Assembly: GCA_964036295.1 (NCBI GenBank)
Contig: OZ038462.1
Coordinates: forward strand, 13,564,440 to 13,628,439
From: Plumapathes pennacea
Lineage: Eukaryota > Cnidaria > Anthozoa > Antipatharia > Myriopathidae
Length of the DNA stretch: 64,000 bases
Reading direction: 5' to 3'
The notes below the pieces were generated by a model. The model was not told where the DNA came from, searched no databases, and saw only the letters and a list, made by a program, of their open reading frames with translations. Positions 34,835 to 47,024 of the stretch are shown here, in pieces (position 1 is the stretch's first letter; every line of letters starts with the position of its first letter). Made by a program: the position numbers and the translations under genes.

Positions 34835-37800
34835 TTAGTATGGTCTATCTCGTCTGCCCATTCTGGTTGTTTGAATGGCTACATCAATGAAATCTCCAAT
34901 CTGGAATTTATTGGATTGTAAGGTAACTTGGTCGTCTGGGCCCTTGTGACCTGCTGTTGCACTACCAATCTCCTTTAGAATAAACCCGCCCCGACGGTTA
35001 TCAGGATATACTATTGCAAAATTGAACACTGTTCCTTTTCGCCTGGCGTCTGGGTTAACTTCTTTCACAAGGCTCATGAGCTCCTTCAGAGTGGCATCTT
35101 TCCTGAGAGTGACATCAGAGATGAACACTGCTTTATATCACTAAATAATGTCTTTTATAACATCTATTAGTGTTTAGATTGTAACACAAATTCTCCCAGC
35201 CACTAAAGAGGTAAATGTATAGGATAATAAAGTAAGAATATTCATAGCTCAAGCAACCAGTGTATATCTCTGTTGAATAACTGCAAGAAAATTGAAGTAG
35301 ACTGACTCAATCTCAAGAGTGGAATGTTTGAGCCAATACCAACTGAAACTACAATCATAGTCAAAAGTCCTTGGGACACCCTGATGTAATTGTCATATCT
35401 TCAATATCCTTTTGTGTTGGATTCCAAATACTTTATGGCATCAAACACAGAATGATAATGAGAATATAGCAAAAAGTGGCTCCTTTTGCATACTTTGAAC
35501 ACCCCCTTCCCCCTCTCCCTGTTTAATGATGCATCAAGGAAATGCACAGTATGATCACTTCAATTCACTCTGAATCAACACTGCAGGGGGAGGGGAGAGA
35601 GGGTCAGAGTGTCAAGATTTGAGACAAAAGAGGTCTGAGTCCCAACATTTTTGACCACAATATTGTAGTTCACAGTATTCCATTTATTGTACTTTAGAGT
35701 TGACTAACGAAGTAAAAACTGGAGTTCACTTAATGGTAAACTAGTGCTCACAGAAACTACATGCAAGATTCCATAATCTACTGTGCAGTTCACTTACCAA
35801 GTGTAAACTTGCAGCTCATTTGATGGCAAACTAGTCCGAGAGTATTCATCAGTCCTGTTTAAAAAATATTGGATTTTCAGCACTTAAGTGCAAGGTTAGG
35901 ATATTAAATATGTATTAATAAATTGTATCTATGCAGTAGTTGAATGAAGTATTTATTTGATAGCCATCACTTAATTATAACGCTTGATGGATTTGTAACT
36001 AAGGCATGTACCAGCATGTACTACCTTGGTGTAAGAAGTTGCCATGTGTGAGGAATTTAACTTATCATACAAATTGAAGAGGAGAGGGGGTGGAATAACT
36101 GACCATTGTGATAACAACTTCATTTAGTTTGACTGAGGTGCAACGTACAGTAACACTATTGCAACTTTGATGAACAATTTGAGCTTATAACATTCACAGG
36201 GATTGCACAACCTTTTGAACTCAAAATTAAATAACTTTTTGGGTACTTCCCAAGGCAATTTTCTGACTGCATTTGAACAGCTTTCTCCCTTGCTGCTCTC
36301 AAGGCAATACTGTACATGCCACTTGATGATCAGGGTCACATTGCAAGTTGACTCATTTGCTGGGTTGATTTGAAGCTATTCTCATCACTGCAATCAAAGC
36401 TATTCTAATCAATGTTTTACTGTATTTTGAAATGTACAAACTTCTTTCAATGCATCATATTTTAAATTATTGGCTTTACAAGACAAGCAGACACATTGAA
36501 GAGCTTTTCAAGATTGTAAGAACCCTGGTTCAACCTACAGTTCAACATGTCTAGGAAAGACACTTTGCACCGTGTTAAGGCATGCTTTCACTAGTGCATG
36601 TAACAGTATTGTATCCAGGATTTCAAAACTGGGGGTCCTTTGGACCCCCTCTTCCAAAATTTAGGGGTCCAAGTAGGATCTTGTGGGGTCCAACTAATTA
36701 ATATTCATTTTTAATATTAATATTCGTGGCGTGTCATTATTCACATTGCTTATTTATGTACCAAACAAGTAACAAGCCGATAGGACATTTTTATGTTCCT
36801 GCCACATTTTGTTCTCTGTCGAGGAGGTTTTCAGCTAAAAGTATTTTATTGACGTCTGCCATACGCACAAAACATATTTATGCAAATCTGAACTCAATTC
36901 TTTGGGTTATCAAATTTCACCACGCTACGCAGAAAATTGACAGCTTGATTTTCAGTCGATGTGCAAGACTACAGGTCAATGTTTTAAGATTTGTATGCAG
37001 ACAGATTTCGACCAATAAAAGGTGCGCACGTCGCGATAAACTGAACCGCTCGAACAGCCAGTGGTTTACAGTAATATTTGATTGAAGATTTGTTCAGCCA
37101 CACTCGCATTCTAGGATTTAACCCTTAGAAATTGTACTACTTTTTTTGTGTCGTATGCAACAGAAAACCAAATCATGGAGTGATTTTTTATTCGTGTCGT
37201 AAGCGAAAGTTGCAACGCGTAAATCGGGCTTTACTGACGCGCTATCAGTGGTGAAGGATCAGCGTCGGGTTTCCACTTAGTGGGTCGCGTTCCGAAAAGA
37301 GTCGCTTGTCAATTAATTTTTCGAGTGCGTCCAAGCGGACGCACTTGCTGGAATTTTTTGCGTCCAAATTGAGATTTGTGCGTCCCAGGACGCAATGAAG
37401 CGCTCTGGATACAACACTGATGTAAGCATACTGTAAGTATAAGAGAGTGACAGTGGTGACATACAGAAAGCATAAGGATCAAACATATCCATTCCTTTTG
37501 TATATGTCGCACATTGCTCTCTTGTGTTTATGCTTACTTGTGCTTGTCCTTATGCACTAGTGAAAAGCAATTCCAGCCAACTTTGGGACTTGGCTCAAGT
37601 TGGCCATCATTTGCCCAAATTTTCAGCCAACTCGAGCCAAACATTTTTATCATTCAGCCACCTCAAGCCAACTGAAGCCAAGTAAAGCCAAGGCCAATGC
37701 AAGGTGATTGCATCAGATTTTGCTGTTGCATTTGATCGACTTGGGAGTACCGTTTGGCCACCCGCATGCCAGTTTAGTGATTTTGCAGACTTGGCTTGAG

Positions 37801-39016
37801 TTGGCAGTGCAGTTTGGCCAGGGCTTTACTATCCATATGTAAATTCTTCAGACACAAATTCGATTTTCATTCATGTGAATCAAGTTTGTGCTGGTCCAAT
37901 ACATTTGATTGTGTTTAAATGTTGCATTTTCACAAATTCTACTCGACAGTCTAGAATTAGACTCTTTCATAGCACTCTCCTGATATTAATGTGTGAGTCA
38001 ATTCCAACTGCAATCATCACCTCCCAGGCTTACCCCGGGCATTTGACTCCAGTTCCGCTTCGCATAGCTGGGCATTTGACTCGAAACCAGGCCCGCCCCC
38101 CGGGGCATTTGACCGTCGGCAAAATGTTGGTCAGCGGTTGCAAGCTAAAGGATTTCATAATTCTCAAGTTCTACATGGTCGCTCGCAAGCACGCGTTTGA
38201 TATTATTAACGAAGGATTTTAAGATCATGTAGCTTGCAGGATGTTAATTCTTAGTATCCCTTTGAATTTAGGTTTCCTTTTTCACAATAATTATCCATTT
38301 ACATGGAAACGATCGCATCCGGTGATAAAAATGCATCGATTTGAATTCACAACACTGTAGATTTCATTGTTTTGTTCTGTGGAGCATATCCACTCAACTG
38401 CGTATACGAGAACCACACATTTGGTATAGCAGTATTAACCGTGTATGGTATGTCTTTCTGCACAAAATACGCACGTTTTCTACGTTTATTTCTTTGTGTG
38501 TCCATATATTGAAAAATATATTACTATTGAAAAATCCCTCGTTTGGAGGATGGGAAATTCGACGCTTTAGAGCCCGACCAGCGCGGCATTTGACCGTGAT
38601 TTTTGCCCGCACAGCCGGGCATTTGACCAAAGATTTTCAAAAAAGTCAAATGATGATCGCAGTTGGAATTGGCTCACACATAACATTACCTGTGATGGCG
38701 TCCTTGGTTGCAAAACACCCTCAAAAGAAGCGGGCAGGTCTGTCAATAAACAACCAACAAATACAAACGTTACCGAACCATACAAACTGCCAGGTGCAAG
38801 GTTAAACAGAATTCAAATCATATTCACAAGCGCGCACGTGTTGGAAGTAACTCAAGCAAAATGTATCGTGAAACTTACCTTCTCTCTATCAATTGCCCTG
38901 ATATCAGGTTGTTCCTTTTCTTTAATTTGCACTCGACTCTTGAACCTCTCTCTGCTCCCTGACCGTGATCTCGAACGAGACCTGTCTTTCTCAAACTTGC
39001 TTCGCCTGTCAGCCAT
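34835..39016 (-). CDS. SAP18: Histone deacetylase complex subunit SAP18, complete
   Basis: Exons 39016-38879, 38739-38690, 35854-35798 and 35102-34835 join in frame (513 nt, 170 aa). The ubiquitin-like SAP18 fold is clear: REK-TCPLLLRVFCNQGRHHR, then DEYSR..LPSNELQVYTW, KDATLKELMSLVKEVNPDAR, KGTVFNFAIVYPDNRRGGF, LQSNKFQIGDFIDVAI, ending MGRRDRPY. SAP18 bridges Sin3-HDAC corepressor and is a core subunit of the ASAP (SAP18-RNPS1-Acinus) splicing and exon-junction complexes in the nucleus. The first exon encodes a 46-residue charged extension with an RS/SR stretch (RSRSRSRSGSRERFKSR), more RS-rich than I recall in vertebrate SAP18 and reminiscent of SR splicing proteins. Intron 2 is 2.8 kb and carries two DNA transposons. 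It is divergent from the amidohydrolase gene. Confidence 0.93.
35352..35665. mobile_element. TA-flanked MITE, TACAATCAT-GTCAAAAGT family, copy in SAP18 intron 2 region
   Basis: The element starts CAATCATAGTCAAAAGTCC and ends with the inverse (TTTTTGACCACAATATTG). It is flanked by TA on both sides (35350-35351, 35666-35667). Interior purine/pyrimidine tracts (ccccttccccctctccc and gggggaggggagagaggg) are themselves roughly inverted. It lies in SAP18 intron 3, between exons at 35798 and 35102. Same family as 12022-12275 and 53149-53382. Confidence 0.7.
36604..37419. mobile_element. 816-bp non-autonomous DNA transposon with 6-bp target duplication
   Basis: Terminal inverted repeats CAGTATTGTATCCAG and CTGGATACAACACTG match at 14 of 15 positions. 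The flanks are ATGTAA on both sides (36598-36603, 37420-37425). Subterminal hairpins lie at each end (gggggtcctttggaccccc near 36630; gtgcgtccaagcggacgcac near 37325). There is no transposase; a 119-codon open frame inside (36726) resembles nothing known. The CAG...CTG ends recall hAT elements but the visible duplication is 6 rather than 8 bp, so the superfamily is uncertain. It lies in SAP18 intron 2. Confidence 0.75.
37988..38685. mobile_element. MITE with GGGCATTTGACC minisatellite, abutting SAP18 splice donor
   Basis: Inverted ends share ATGTGTGAGtCAATTCCAAC (left) and its near-perfect inverse at the right. Subterminal arrays of the unit GGGCATTTGACC/T occur at both ends (about 38035-38115 and 38580-38632) in the same orientation. 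The right end stops 5 bp inside the intron from the exon-2 donor of SAP18 (38690/38689). No transposase frame. Confidence 0.6.
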
Positions 39017-39163
39017 GTTTCAACAGTAACTTGGTGACCAGGCCTTACCTCGTTTTCACGGGCCCAGCAGACTCGTCCGTTCCCATTCCCTCCCTCACTC
39101 CTTCCGGGATCTTACACCGCCAGCACTTTCGTTTTAATATAGTCTCCGCGATCCGGGGTTTTT
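39017..39163. promoter_or_regulatory. Bidirectional promoter between SAP18 and the amidohydrolase
   Basis: Only 147 bp separate the two divergent start codons, so both transcripts must start within or close to it. It contains CTTCCGG at 39101-39107, a consensus ETS/GABP core, which is common in bidirectional housekeeping promoters, and a pyrimidine-rich stretch (ttcccattccctccctcact) usual at initiation sites. No TATA box in a typical position except ttttaatata near 39133. Confidence 0.65.
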
Positions 39164-42100
39164 ATGTCTCAACCGAAGCAGAGCGAAAGCGAAGCAGATC
39201 TGATCATCAGAAACGGCAGAGTGATCGATCCTGCAAACAACTTCGACGACATCGCTGATGTCGCGGTGAAAGACGGGAAAATCTTGGTGGTCGGGAAAGA
39301 CTTGAGAGTACCGAGCGCAGAAGAGTTTGATGCTCGAGGATGCCTTGTGACACCTGGCCTAATCGATATCCATACACACGTGTACGAGCACGCTACATAC
39401 ATTGGCGTGAATGCTGACCGATATTGTTTGTCCCGGGGCGTGACAACAGTCGTCGATGCCGGAAGTGCAGGTAAATTGAGGCCCTGGCCAGGGTAGCCTG
39501 CGGCTGGATGCAGCAGCTTCAAATCGGGGTGCCTGCGCCCCCCCCCCCCCCCCCCCCCCCACCTCTCTCTTCCCCACTGTTCGAAGTGAAATGTAGATGG
39601 AGGGGGGGGTTGGGTGTTAAGTGGTAATGGAGACTTCCTGTCCCTATTTTTTTCCACAGATGGCATTTCCCCTTCTATTCTAGTCCGTGTAGTTCTAAGC
39701 ACATCATCCTGTTTTGCAAAACATTCATATATTATAAACTTGTGTGTGAAGTACAGCTGGGCATCCTTGTGCCCAGGCTCTTTCCTTAAGGGGGTTGGGG
39801 ACCTGGGGTGCCATCTTTAAAATACAGATTTAAGCTTGCGCAGCTGGCGGCCTCAATGTGGGTGAACAGTATGTCCAACAGCATCATTTCATATTAGCCC
39901 AAGGAGAGACTGAGGGAGAGGGACAAAGTTCACCCACACTGCCCCCCTCCCCCGTCACTTTGTTGCTTGCCCTCAATTTCCCCTGTTTAAAAATGCAATA
40001 TGTTGGCATTGCGACCAAAGGTGTGTTTACTTGCAATATTAAATCAGCTACACAGGCTTAATTCTGATATAAATAGTGTTTTCTTGATGTATTTTGTCTA
40101 TTGTTTTCAACAGGGGCCGGCAACTTTGCAGGTTTGCGAAAGTTTATAGCAGAAAAATGCAAGACCAGGATTCTTGCACTATGCCACATTTCTGTGTTTG
40201 GTCTTGTGTCATATGGTAAGTCTTACATAACAGCTTCTCAAACCCATTCATTCCCAAGCTCAAAATACTAATTCTGTCAACCACTAAAGAAAAAAAACAT
40301 AATAAAGTGATGTAGTGGGAATTGACAGTTCAACCAGCTGACATCTGAGGAAGCCATTAGTTACAATCTTTATGACAAGTTAGTAGGGTGTGGTATTGAG
40401 AGGATAAGAGAAAATGGAAGTTGATCACTGCTGTCACATGACTGATCATTCGGACCAACAGACATCCAAGATTGATTCTACACTCACCAAGAATTTATGT
40501 TGCTGCTCCCTCGTTGCAGATAATCATTAAAATGAGTTCTAATTAAAATTGTAAAAGTAATTTGTTTTGACTGCTTTAGGTGTTGGTGGTGGGGGCTGTG
40601 ACTCACTGACACATGTCAATCTTGAGTCTTGTGTCAAGTGTATCAAGGAGAACAAGGACATGATTGTTGGAGTGAAGATCCGGTTGTCTTGCAATGCGAC
40701 CAATGAGGGGAAATCAGAGCAGGAGGCGTACAGGTAATATAAAGTGTGCAAGTTTTGGAGTTGGGCAATGATCCCACATACATTGTATTTATAATATTGA
40801 TTTGTGGGATATTTTGTTTCCCTAGACGTGCATTTTCAGCTGCAGCAGAGACAGGTCTTCCTCTAATGGCTCATCACCTGGCTTCCTCTGTTCCTCTCGC
40901 TAAAGGTAAAATAATATACTTCAAGTCCTACCCATGCACCCATTCTATCCCCAAACATCCACTCCACCCTCCCTCCCCCCTCCCACACATTCCCACCCCC
41001 ACCCCTGTGTGGTCCCAGTTCACAAACATCTTTCTAACTGTCAAAGTAATTGACAGAACTATTGAGACTGTTACCTTCCGATCCATATCAAACTATATGA
41101 ATTGGATACAAACAGAGACATACTGTAAGTTGCAAAGTAACAAAGTACATTATTAGATAAGGTGGATAGTACAGCGCGATCTAATTGGTAAACATGCGTG
41201 CATAACTCAACATACGCATGCACACATCAATTTGATGTAGCTTGCGTCAAATTCGTTATTTTCTTTGTTGTATTTTGCAAACCGTTTGCCTTATCTTATA
41301 AAAGAAATAAAGCACTTGTCAGTGTGCGTATATTGAGTTTCTATATGCATGCGGGAATTTGAACGAACATGATAAAAATTTAGAGAAGCAAACTTGAAAC
41401 TTTTTTTGAAACTTTTATCATTCATTCTTTTTGCTGACAACACCAACATTTTCTTTAGTCATAAAAGTATATTACTACTCTCATAAACACTGTTAATTAT
41501 GAACTTTCTCATGTGTTCTCTTGGTAATAAACTAACACTTCATCCTGACAAGACCAAATTTGTCTTATTTCACCCTTTTAATTCTCGTAAAAAAAATTAG
41601 TATTGATGACATCCATGTTAACATAAATAGTACCCCCATCTCTAGGGTACAAGTACAAAATTCCTTGGCATTATTATCCATGAAAACCTCTCTTGGAAAC
41701 CTCACATTGCTACCATTTGTACTAAAGCTTCCAAAGTGATTGTCATTATTTGTAAATCTAGACAATATCTAGCTTCGAACACTTTAATAACATTATACAT
41801 AGATCTTATTAACCGAGCGCGCGGTCCGTACAGTAAGTTATGGACCGAGTTTTTTTCGTCGCCATTTGAAGGATAATAAAGACAATAAACAACTTTTGGC
41901 GAGGAAATATATACATCTTATTTTACCTTTATATGCCACCAAATGATTGAAGTTCAATTCAGATTAAATGTGCTGAGATAAATGCGCTGGAGACGAAAAT
42001 GCTTGCTTCGACAGAATAAATATTCAGCGAACAAACGTGCTTCGAGCGGTTGAAATCGATCACTTCGCTTAAACTTTTAACCATTTTTGTTCTTCAATAG

Positions 42101-45100
42101 CAAGCAACTTTGTACTCAAAACAGGGTTTTTATTTCTCGTAGTAGTTAAGGAATAAACACAAGAACAGAGCCAGCGAATGTGTACCGCGTTGAAGAATCT
42201 GAAACTTTCATAACACGACTAGGATTTTTACCGCCAACACGTTGTCAAGTTATAGATTATTAACAACTCACCGATTTCCTGCCTGGTTGTAGAAAGTTTA
42301 AGACCCCTTCCAGCAAAGGAACCACTCAAAACAGTGTTCGTACACGGCGAAAATCATTTTGCAGTGTTTACAGTGACGGCATCGTGCGGAAAACTTTACG
42401 GAGTCAGAACTGCCGTTTGTCCATGGCGATTGTTCGCTTTCCACCAACTGAACTGTGCTTTCTCTTCCTTGACAAATTATCCAGTAACAATTTCTTTCGA
42501 TGCATGGAAGGGTCTTGTATCTGAAAAGTCATAGACTTTCGTTGCACCGTTTTACCTTGCACTCAGATTAACAAATTGACGTCAGTTTTTTATGTGTCTG
42601 TCCTCTTATTGATCATGAAACGCGTCATAACATTGTCAAAAAGTTGTGGATCCACGAGGCGCTTCGCCGAGTGGATCCGCAACTTTTTGACAATGTTATG
42701 ACGCGTTTCATGATCAATAAGAGGACAGACACATAAAAAACTGACGTCAATTTGTTTTTTACAATAACAAAACTCAAGCGACGACGCGGGGAAAATACGC
42801 AAGAAAACTGGATTTTGTTCGATTTGACCGAAATGTTGTCAACAACTTTTCCCGCTTCTAATTGGTCGAGGTTGAAATTCAAGACATTTCATTGGCCAAA
42901 AAGTGACAGTTTGACGTGAGCATTTCGCGCGTGCAAAATAAAATTTTGTCAAAGAAGTTGGAAAGAAATGAAACTAGACGCTTTTCTGCTGCGGTTTTCT
43001 CGACAATTTCAAGACAAAGCTCAAGGAAATTCGCCTCTGAACACTTCTGGTTCTCTACTTCAAATGCCGAATGTCACTTTTGCAAGAACTGAGGTAAAAT
43101 TGAAGCTGAATTCACCTTCGTCCAAATCACTGTCGTCAGCACTCGATTTTATGTGTCTGTCCTCTTATTGATAATGAAAATTAGCCAATCACAAAGCGAG
43201 AAACTGACGTGTTATTGTAAAAAAAATCTTTGATTCATTTGTGATACGCGCGCATCTAAACCGGTCAAACCGGTTTTCTACAGTGTAATACGGATTTGAA
43301 GTGTGTAAGGGTGCGTTCGATTGACCCTAATCCGGAATAGGAATACAAGGATTAAGGACTTTTCATCGTTCGATTGACTCGTATTCCTATTCCGGAATAG
43401 TGGCGAGAGTATTCCAACTATTCTACTCGCTGGAGCAGAATAGCCGGAATAATTCGGAATAACACGTCAGCGCCCTGTTGCCCTGTTTCCCTTGCGGTCC
43501 GCTTTTCTGTCAACAATATAATGGCGTCCATAATTGCCAATGCAGAAGCAGAAGAAAAGCACATTGAAGAGAATTTAGAGCTGATAAAAAAAAAGGGGTA
43601 CTGCTGGACCAGAGAAGAGACCCTGCTGCTGATATCTTTGTACGAGGATAAGAAAGAGCTGTTCAAGAACGTGAACTACAAGAAGAAACAGATTTGGGAG
43701 ATAATCGCGGCCCGGATGAGCGAGCACGGCTGTACTGCTCGCCCCGACCAGTGCGAAGGCAAATGGAAGGCCCTAACAATGGCTTTCCGAAAGTGTGAAG
43801 ACCATAATAACCAGAGTGGTAACAGTAGGAGGGAATGCCCATTTTACCAGCAGCTTGCAGAAGTGTACGGCTACAGGCCAAATGTCAGGCCATACGCGAC
43901 TGCCAGCAGCTCGGGTCTTGGAGACTCAGAAACTCAGCCAAAAAAGCGTACACACAGCTGTGACGAAAACGAAGAGACCCCCAAGAAGAAGGCCAGAAAG
44001 CCACGCATGTCTCGGGAAAACGAAACTCTTCAGTGGTTGAAGGAGTACGCCGAAGACCGGAAAAAGGAAAATGAAAGTCGCTGCGAGAGAATGGAGCAGC
44101 AGCATCGAGAAAAGATGGGTTTGTTGTCTGGACTTTTGCATGTTTTGAAAGATATCAACAAATAGTCTTTGCCAGACCAGGTACTTATAAAAGTTGTTAT
44201 TTTGGGGCTTTTTGACTGCCGGAGAAAGTTGCTATATTTGCATTGTTTACGGTACTCACCGCACGACTAATTAACAACAATATTCACTCTGTTACCGATG
44301 CATTTCAGAATTGCAATCAGGTTTTTTCTTTATTGAAGTAGTTTATCGACTGCCTGGCCAGCTTTATACACATGTATATATATAACATTAGCTGGACAAA
44401 GATTATTTTTTCAGAATAAAACCCCTGAAACATGAATCGAAGGGTTCAATTTATCCCTTGTATTTTTTTTCACGATGAACAAATGTTAGATCACACTGCT
44501 TTTCATGAGATCATGGTTCATGTTGTGACAAAACAATCACCAACAATGTAAACTATAACTCTTGACAACAGACTGAACACTTTATCATTCAGGACAATTT
44601 CTAACCATCATAGTACATGTCTCAGTTTAACATTAAAAAACTTTTTTATAACATCAACATAAACTTTATTTCAATACAGTTACAGGTCAACATGTCCAAA
44701 CTATCAATGATATTTGTGTTTGAGAGCACACTTCAGACCAACAGCCACAAGTTTTGTATAAAGCACTTAACCAGTGACCTACTAGACTTCGGCCAAATTT
44801 GTGGACGAATCCTCAGAAAATGAGCAAATTCAAACAAAAAAAAGCATATCCTACAAAAGGCTTATCTTGATCTGTTTCTCTAATCAGAAATACTATAAAA
44901 TCATCTCAAAGATGCCCTGATATTATATCATTTCAGTGTGACAAAAATGGCTTCTTTTCACCCAGGCAACCAGGTTTGGCTCATACAGGCTACAGGCCTG
45001 CACTAGATCTTTATGGCAGTTTTGGGCAAGATCATTAAGAGCTTCAAATGTCACAAACTGCAGGGTGCAGTAAAACTGTTGTGAGCCCCTACCCCTTAGA

Positions 45101-46957
45101 AATTTCCACTGTCATCCATGAGTGAAATATGGATATCTCTGGAAATGGACAATGTACAAGAGTTAACGTAAATTCTACCAGTCTTAAGTTCCAGCTGTCA
45201 ACAATAATTCTCCATGATCTCTCTGCGCTTGTCACCTGCCCCACAGCCAGGAAGCAGAATGTTCTCAAACCCATTTACTTCATCATCTACATCACCCATA
45301 AAATCCTCATAGGGATCTTCACTGTCAAGGCAGATATTGTGCAGAGTACATGCAGCAACAATAACTGTGGGAATGTCCTGAATACGTGACATGTCCAAGT
45401 ACTTCAATCTTCGAAATCGACCCTTCAGCAGTGCAAATGCTCTTTCAATTACCATCCTAGTGGAGGAGTGAATAAAATTGTACCTTCTCTGTTGAGGTGT
45501 TAGGTGGCCGTTATCCTTAAATGGGATTAACATCCATGTGTCCAGAGTGTATGCACCATCCCCCAAGAGATGGGTGTCATGTGTGAATCTTTCCTGTACT
45601 TTGCCAAAGAAATCTGAATTTCTGAACACCCTTGAGTCATGTACACTACCAGGCCAGCCAGCATAGCAATCAAGAAAACGCATTTCATGATCACAGATTG
45701 CAGTCAAATTGACTGAGTGGAAGTGTTTCCTATTGATATAATTCTCAGAACATTCCTGGGGGGCTTTTATGGCTATGTGCGACCCATCAATGGCACCTCT
45801 CACACCTGGCAGACCTTTGTGTTTCCTAAAGCCCTCTATAATGACCCGAGCTCTTTCATCGGACGGCCATGCAATAACTTGACGGGTGATATTGTTCTTT
45901 AGGGCTAGACAAACGCGATTGGTGCACGTAAACACTGAACTTTTGGTTATGTTGAAGCGATCCGATACCGAACGGATTGACTCTTGATTACCAAGCAGCC
46001 ATAAAGTTATTAGCAGATGCTTGTGGACGGAAATTGGTTCTCTGCCTCCGTATTGAGGGCCTGTGGGCAGTTCTGGGCAATTACCCAGCTCAAGGGCAAG
46101 TTCCTCGAACGTATCTATTGACAAGCGGAAATGGCTTCTGAACTCCGTCAGGTTGTAACTCGGAACAACTTCCTCTGCATAACCTCTGATACGGACGGCT
46201 TTTCGACGCTCTTTACGGAACCCATCCACACAAAATAGTGGCAAAAGGTCTTCTACCATATCTTCTTCTTCTGTTCTGGGGTCTTCTTCTAACATTTCCG
46301 CGATAAAAACCAAAGCACCAGCGACAGCAACTTTCAATGTTGCCGCCGCCATGTTTGTATTTGGCAACTTTTACCCGAAAAGCCGCTGACAAAGCGCATG
46401 CTATCGCAGGCTATTATTCCAGAAACGGAAACGTCGTTTTATTGACTTTTCTTCTGAATCGTTATTCTGGAATAATCCAGAATATATTCTTATTCCGGAT
46501 TAGGGTCAATCGAACGCAACCTAATACGCTCCCGTACCGGCACTCTGTTGCGACCTTATATGGTAAAACTACGTCACAGTCATATAATAAATATATTTAT
46601 TATATACATACTGAGACATACTCACGAAAAAGCCATATCGTAAAATTTCGTACGCAAATGAGTTCTAGCCAATGAGAGGCCGCGAACGACGCTTTTCACA
46701 CGTGAAAAAAATCGTTCGTCCAATCACAAGCTGCGAACGACGATTTTTCACTACTGTTAAAGGGTTTCCCGGTCCCATGATAAATGTCTCAGTATGTATA
46801 TAATAAACAGAAAACATCATGGAAAGTGCTTTGTACAGTTTTTATTCACTCGTTGTTCCGTATCATAAAACTCACTCGCTCGCAAAGCCTCGCTCGTTCG
46901 TTTTATGATACTTCACAACTCGTGAATAAAAACCGTACGCGCGCACTTTCCATGAAG

Positions 46958-47024
<67 letters not shown>

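Larger units (their letters stand above)
43309..46521. mobile_element. Autonomous PIF/Harbinger DNA transposon, apparently intact
   Basis: 3213 bp flanked by a TAA target-site duplication (43306-43308 and 46522-46524), the TWA target used by Harbinger elements. Terminal inverted repeats begin GGGTGCGTTCGATTGACCC on the left and the inverse of GGTTGCGTTCGATTGACCC on the right; identity continues through CCTAATCCGGAATA. It holds exactly the two proteins a Harbinger needs, arranged convergently: a Myb/SANT DNA-binding protein on plus and a DDE transposase on minus, both without stop codons. It is inserted in intron 4 of the amidohydrolase gene, within the block that interrupts the LINE. Confidence 0.93.

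Noticed and set aside
38035..38632. Repeated GGGCATTTGACC units as a CRISPR-like array
   Set aside because: Units are short, irregularly spaced, within inverted transposon ends, in a eukaryotic intron.
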